A DNA stretch of 64,000 nucleotides, from NCBI RefSeq assembly GCF_030646155.1, contig NZ_JAUTDN010000018.1, forward strand, positions 34,478 to 98,477. The letters are read 5' to 3'. The translations under genes and the position numbers were made by a program. The stretch is from Conexibacter sp. CPCC 205762 (lineage in GTDB: Bacteria > Actinomycetota > Thermoleophilia > Solirubrobacterales > Solirubrobacteraceae). The notes beneath the pieces are model-generated. The model ran no database searches. It saw nothing but the letters and a program-made list of their open reading frames with translations, and was not told the DNA's origin. Below are positions 59,974-64,000 of the stretch, piece after piece. Position 1 is the stretch's first letter. Every line of letters starts with the position of its first letter.

Positions 59974-60689
59974 ACGAGGCCTTCCGCGGTCGCGTCCCGC
60001 GTGCGGCCCTGCTGGACGAGCGTCAGCACGAGCGCGAGCAGCAGCAGCAGCGCCACCAGCACGAGCGCGTCGGCGATCGCGCCGGGCGTGTCGGAGGCGG
60101 CGAGATCGAGCAGCACGGTCGATGCGAGCGTGTTGGTCGAGCCGCGGATGTTGCCACCGACGATCACGACCGCGCCGACCTCCGCAAGCGCCGAGCCGAG
60201 CGTCGCGATCACGGCAGCGGCCAGGCCGACGCGCGCCTCGCGCAGCGCCAGCAGCGCCCGCTGAGGCCGCGAGGCCCCGAACGCGCGCGCCTGCTCGAGC
60301 AGGCCCGGCGGCAGCGTCCGCAGTGCCGCCGCCGACAGCGCGACGACGATCGGCAGCGCCAGCAGCGTCTGCGCGAGCACGACCGCCGGCGGCCGGTAGT
60401 CCCAGCTGAGGCCGCCGAGCGGGGACGCCGGCAGCAGCAGCAGCGCGAGGTAGACGCCGAGCACGACCGGCGGCAGCCCGAGCCCGGCGTTCGCGAGCGT
60501 CAGCCCGATCCGCCGCGCGCGCGTGCGCCCGTCCGCCAGCCACAGCGCCAGCGGCAGGCCGGCGAGCAGCGCGAACAGCGTCGCCAGCGAGGCGAACCAG
60601 AGCGTTCGCAGCGCGGTCTCGACGAGCGCGCCGTCACCCCCCGCGATGCGCGCGAACGCCTCGTCGAGCAGGTGCAGGACGAACGCCAT
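59970..60689 (-). CDS. ABC permease, TupB/ModB-like (second copy)
   Basis: 239 aa with about five or six membrane helices. TLRTLWFASLATLFALLAGL-PLALWL, LTLANAGLGLPPVVLGVYLA, LAQTLLALPIVVALSAAALR and the ATPase-docking EQARAFGASRPQRALLALRE segment match tungstate (TupB) permeases. It follows the ATPase gene with no gap and overlaps the lipoprotein start. It is clearly a paralogue of the permease at 61616-62335. The pair could form a heterodimeric channel, unusual for this transporter class where one permease forms a homodimer. Confidence 0.85.
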   Translation of the reverse strand: MAFVLHLLDEAFARIAGGDGALVETALRTLWFASLATLFALLAGLPLALWLADGRTRARRIGLTLANAGLGLPPVVLGVYLALLLLPASPLGGLSWDYRPPAVVLAQTLLALPIVVALSAAALRTLPPGLLEQARAFGASRPQRALLALREARVGLAAAVIATLGSALAEVGAVVIVGGNIRGSTNTLASTVLLDLAASDTPGAIADALVLVALLLLLALVLTLVQQGRTRDATAEGLV

Positions 60690-61615
<926 letters not shown>

Positions 61616-61619
<4 letters not shown>

Positions 61620-62335
61620 GTCTGCGCCGCCCACGTGCGGCGGTGCTGCAGCCGCGTCAGCGCGGCGGCGAGCACGAGGAAGATGCCGAGCAGGACGGTC
61701 CCGTAGGCGACCGCCGCCGCGTTCTGGCCGCCCATCTCCCAGTTCGTCAGCGCGGCCGTCGCGAGCGTCGCGTTCCCGAGCGAGGTGCCGACGACGAGGA
61801 TCGCGCCGACCGCCGCCATCGCCGTCCCGAGCGCCGTCAGCAGCGCCGCGACGACGCCGATCCGCGCTTCCCGCAGCGCCAGCAGGGCGGTCTGCCACGG
61901 GCTCGCGCCGAACGCGCGGGCCTGGTCGAGCAGCGCGGCCGGGACGGCCTGCACGGCGGCGGCGGTGAGCGCGATCACGATCGGCAGCGCCAGCAGCGTC
62001 TGCGCGAGGATCACGGCGTCGAGCGTGTAGATCCAGCCGAGTCCGGCGAGCGGACCGCCGCCCCAGCGCGAGTCAGGCCACAGCGCGACCCACAGCAGCA
62101 GCCCGAGCACGACCGGCGGCGTTCTCATGCCGGCGTTGGCGAGCGTCAGCAGCACGCCGCGCCCGCGGAAGCGGCGCAGTCCGAGCAGGCAGCCGAGCGG
62201 CAGGCCGAGCAGCGCCGCCAGGAGCGTCGCCTCAACGCCGATCCGCAACGTCCGCAGCGTCGTCGCGATCAGGTCCCTGTCGCCGTGGACGATCAGCCGG
62301 AAGGCGTCGCCGAGCCCGTCGAAGAGCGCGTCCAC
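61616..62335 (-). CDS. ABC permease, TupB/ModB-like (first copy)
   Basis: 239 aa. TTLRTLRIGVEATLLAALLG-LPLGCLLGL, LTLANAGMRTPPVVLGLLLW, LAQTLLALPIVIALTAAAVQ and DQARAFGASPWQTALLALRE correspond part by part to the permease at 59970-60689, so they arose by duplication. The motif set is that of TupB tungstate permeases. It starts 4 bp after the DUF2149 gene and overlaps the ATPase start. Confidence 0.85.
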
Positions 62336-62339
62336 CGGC

Positions 62340-62666
62340 TCATCTCCCCGTTACGTAGACGAGTCTGCCGTCGGCGAGGCGGTAGACGGAGCCGACTCTC
62401 GCGCCGGTCCCCGCGGCGCTTCTTCTCGACAGCTCCAGCGTCTTCAACTGGTCGCCTCTCTTGACGATGATCGCCTGACCCGACGGTGTCTGGCGGATCA
62501 GCGTGACCGCTCTTCTCGTCAGCAGATCGGTCAGGTCGAGCGACTGCAGCGCGGCGAGCAGGAAGGCGACCGCGAGCACGAGCCCGAGGTCGAACATGTT
62601 GACGAGCCCGTCGAGCGGGTCGCCGGCACGGTCGGCGTGGCGCTGCGCGCGCGGCGTGACCTTCAC
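62340..62666 (-). CDS. DUF2149 family membrane protein (ExbD-like layout)
   Basis: 108 aa. A short cytoplasmic N-terminus (MKVTPRAQRHADRAG) leads to DPLDGLVNMFDLGLVLAVAF then LLAALQSLDL, one transmembrane helix with the conserved Asp/Asn. A small extracytoplasmic domain (LIRQTPSGQAIIVKRGDQLK, GARVGSVYRLADGRLVYV) matches DUF2149. The layout, one helix with a membrane-proximal Asp plus a periplasm-type domain next to an ExbB-like gene, mimics ExbD/TolR. Arg codons are CGN before the helix and almost all AGA after it. It overlaps the ExbB-like stop by four bases. Confidence 0.82.
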   Translation of the reverse strand: MKVTPRAQRHADRAGDPLDGLVNMFDLGLVLAVAFLLAALQSLDLTDLLTRRAVTLIRQTPSGQAIIVKRGDQLKTLELSRRSAAGTGARVGSVYRLADGRLVYVTGR

Positions 62667-63334
62667 GGCGCCACCGCCTCCGTCGCCGCCGTCGGCGGGA
62701 TCGTGACCGGCTCCAGCGAGGCGCCGACGTACTCGAGATCGGACAGGTCCTGCGCGTAGAGGCGGTCGCGCACGAGCGCGATCCCGAAGGCGATCGCGCC
62801 GACCATCAAGCCGAGCACGGTGATGCTGAACGCGACGCGCAGGTTGTCGGTCAGCTCCTGCACGTCGCCGGAGGCGAGCCCGGCGAGCGCGGGGGAGAGC
62901 GGGATCAGCGTCCCCATCAGCCCGAGCGCGGGGCCGGCGCGCACCAGCAGCCGCGGCCGCTCCAGCCGCCGCAGCGACTCGAGGTCGAAATCGGCCAGCG
63001 CCTTCGCCATCCCCTGCTCGCCGAGCGGCCCGCCGACGTGCCGCAGCATCCGCCCGACCGCCGCGCGCATCCGCTCGCCCGAGACGACCCGCTCCAGCGC
63101 CAGCCCGGCCGCTGCGCGGTCGCCGCGCCCGAGCAGCGCCGCGGCCTCCTGCGTCGCCCGCTCCAGCGCAGCCGGGTCATGTCGCCGGCGCCGCAGCAGC
63201 TCGACGGAGAGCGCTCCCAGCTCGACCAGCACGAGCGCCAGCGCGACCAGCGCCAGCAGCAGCACCGGCACTCTCAGCGCACTTGCGGCGTCGAAGATGA
63301 CGTCTTCGATCGTGGCGAGCGGGATCGGCATCAA
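62663..63334 (-). CDS. MotA/TolQ/ExbB-type proton-channel protein
   Basis: 223 aa. An N-terminal helix (VPVLLLALVALALVLVELGA) is followed by a cytoplasmic helical loop and two further helices carrying the family signature RAGPALGLMGTLIPLSPALA, GDVQELTDNLRVAFSITVLG and LMVGAIAFGIALVRDRLY. With the DUF2149 protein it would form a proton-driven motor complex like ExbBD. In organisms without a standard outer membrane such a motor needs another partner, perhaps the neighbouring ABC system or the upstream membrane protein. It overlaps both neighbours by four bases. Confidence 0.85.
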   Translation of the reverse strand: MMPIPLATIEDVIFDAASALRVPVLLLALVALALVLVELGALSVELLRRRRHDPAALERATQEAAALLGRGDRAAAGLALERVVSGERMRAAVGRMLRHVGGPLGEQGMAKALADFDLESLRRLERPRLLVRAGPALGLMGTLIPLSPALAGLASGDVQELTDNLRVAFSITVLGLMVGAIAFGIALVRDRLYAQDLSDLEYVGASLEPVTIPPTAATEAVAP

Positions 63335-64000
63335 TTCGCCTCGTCCGCACCGCGTCGGCGCCGCAGCAGCCCCGCCTCGCGCAGCGCGCCGCCCCCGACG
63401 AGCAGCGCGATCGCGGCGACGCCGGCCAGCCAGACGGCCGACGAGCGCGAGCTGCCGCCGGCCTTGACCGCCGCCTGCTCGTGCGGCGTCAGCCGCTCGC
63501 CGAGCGCGCGCGCGAGCTGCTCGGGCGCGACGCCGGCGGAGGCGAGCAGCAGCCCTTCGACCCGCTGCGGCCGGGTGTCGGAGCTGTCGCCGCCGCGAAC
63601 GCCGGCAGGTGTCGATCGGTCCGTCCCGCCACTGGCCGGTGCCGCGGCGCTGCCGTCGTGGTTCGCTGCCGGCGCGCTCGCGTCGCCGCCGCTCGCGCCG
63701 GCCGAGCCGGAGCCCGCCGTTCCCGCGCCGGCGTCGTTCGGCTCCGGCGAAGGCGTGGCCGGTCTCGCGGCTTTCGCCTCGTCGCCGGCGCTCGATCGCG
63801 GCGTTCCGCGGTCGGTCGCGCTCCCGCCCGGGACGACGCTGCCGCCGCGCACGCGTCCGCCGGCGCCGCCGCCGGCTCTGCTGCCGCCGCGTGACGGTCC
63901 GGCCGTCGGCCCGCTGGAGCCGCCGCCGCGCCCGCCCGCGCCGGCGCCGCCCGAGCCGCGTCCGCCGTTCCCGCCACCGGCGCCGCCGAAGTCGGAGGCC
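63331..64000 (-). CDS. Gly/Ser/Ala-rich protein with C-terminal membrane anchor (partial)
   Basis: Only the C-terminal 222 residues are in the window; the frame is open to base 64000. It is a long low-complexity Gly/Ser/Ala/Arg linker (for example SDFGGAGGGNGGRGSGG), then a small helical segment VEGLLLASAGVAPEQLARAL, one transmembrane helix (SSAVWLAGVAAIALLVGGGA) and a basic cytoplasmic end (LLRRRRGADEAN). The protein therefore has a large extracytoplasmic part outside the window. Its stop overlaps the ExbB-like start, so it belongs to the transport cluster. In clusters that I recall, DUF2149 and ExbB genes follow CobN-like chelatase genes; the visible part neither proves nor excludes that. 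Confidence 0.6.
   Translation of the reverse strand, partial: ASDFGGAGGGNGGRGSGGAGAGGRGGGSSGPTAGPSRGGSRAGGGAGGRVRGGSVVPGGSATDRGTPRSSAGDEAKAARPATPSPEPNDAGAGTAGSGSAGASGGDASAPAANHDGSAAAPASGGTDRSTPAGVRGGDSSDTRPQRVEGLLLASAGVAPEQLARALGERLTPHEQAAVKAGGSSRSSAVWLAGVAAIALLVGGGALREAGLLRRRRGADEAN

Overview
The window is very GC-rich, with short intergenic gaps, frequent ATGA/GTGA gene overlaps and many GTG starts. The gene content fits a high-GC actinobacterial lineage: MmyB-type XRE regulators, a LuxR-family LAL regulator, Bac_rhamnosid/collagen surface proteins, a methyl-accepting chemotaxis protein and secreted proteins with beta-rich C-termini. My best guess is a Thermoleophilia/Solirubrobacterales (Conexibacter-like) soil bacterium. 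That is inference from gene content, not a database match. No rRNA, tRNA, CRISPR array, insertion sequence or prophage was seen, and no stretch longer than 300 bases lacks a gene.

Layout. 1-1738: end of a MobA-like nucleotidyltransferase and an XdhC-type maturation factor for molybdenum hydroxylases. 1784-10517: secreted proteins, a MazEF-type toxin-antitoxin pair, a short-chain dehydrogenase (SDR), a DHA2 efflux pump with a divergent TetR repressor, a divergent MmyB regulator/SDR pair and several small ORFs. 10602-20632: a divergent catabolic locus. Cupin, Zn-alcohol dehydrogenase and CaiB CoA-transferase lie on the minus strand. A GntR regulator, a ribose-type ABC importer, an aldehyde dehydrogenase and an HMG-CoA-lyase-like enzyme lie on the plus strand. 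Together these enzymes could take a C6 branched alcohol such as mevalonate to acetyl-CoA and acetoacetate. The 3-oxoacid CoA-transferase genes at 24864-26224 could then activate the acetoacetate.

20631-24867 looks like a small defence island. An AbiEi/AbiEii toxin-antitoxin pair with an inverted-repeat promoter is followed by a coiled-coil protein overlapping a DUF4041/GIY-YIG nuclease-like gene. A low-GC HicAB pair sits at 27265-27743. 27822-39703 holds a LAL regulator, an RTX-type secreted protein, a double-VOC protein, hydrolases, a frameshifted gene and a second SDR/MmyB pair. 39798-49581 is a signalling and envelope block: a chemotaxis receptor with a FliA-like promoter, two two-component systems whose flanking regions carry TCAGG direct repeats at about 11-bp spacing, and an overlapping DedA-UppP pair likely to serve undecaprenyl-phosphate recycling.

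49589-64000 contains a secreted protein, APS kinase, a large GH78 rhamnosidase-like surface protein with a collagen tail, an amino-acid permease, an ABC1/UbiB kinase with a divergent PadR regulator, and an unusual transport cluster. That cluster combines a sugar-type binding lipoprotein, two tungstate/molybdate-type permeases around one ATPase, a DUF2149 protein, an ExbB/MotA-like protein and a gene running off the window.

Two sequence-level oddities cut across the genes. A 21-bp in-frame tandem repeat with the same core occurs in two unrelated genes. AGA arginine codons are patchily and strongly enriched, especially in extracytoplasmic segments.
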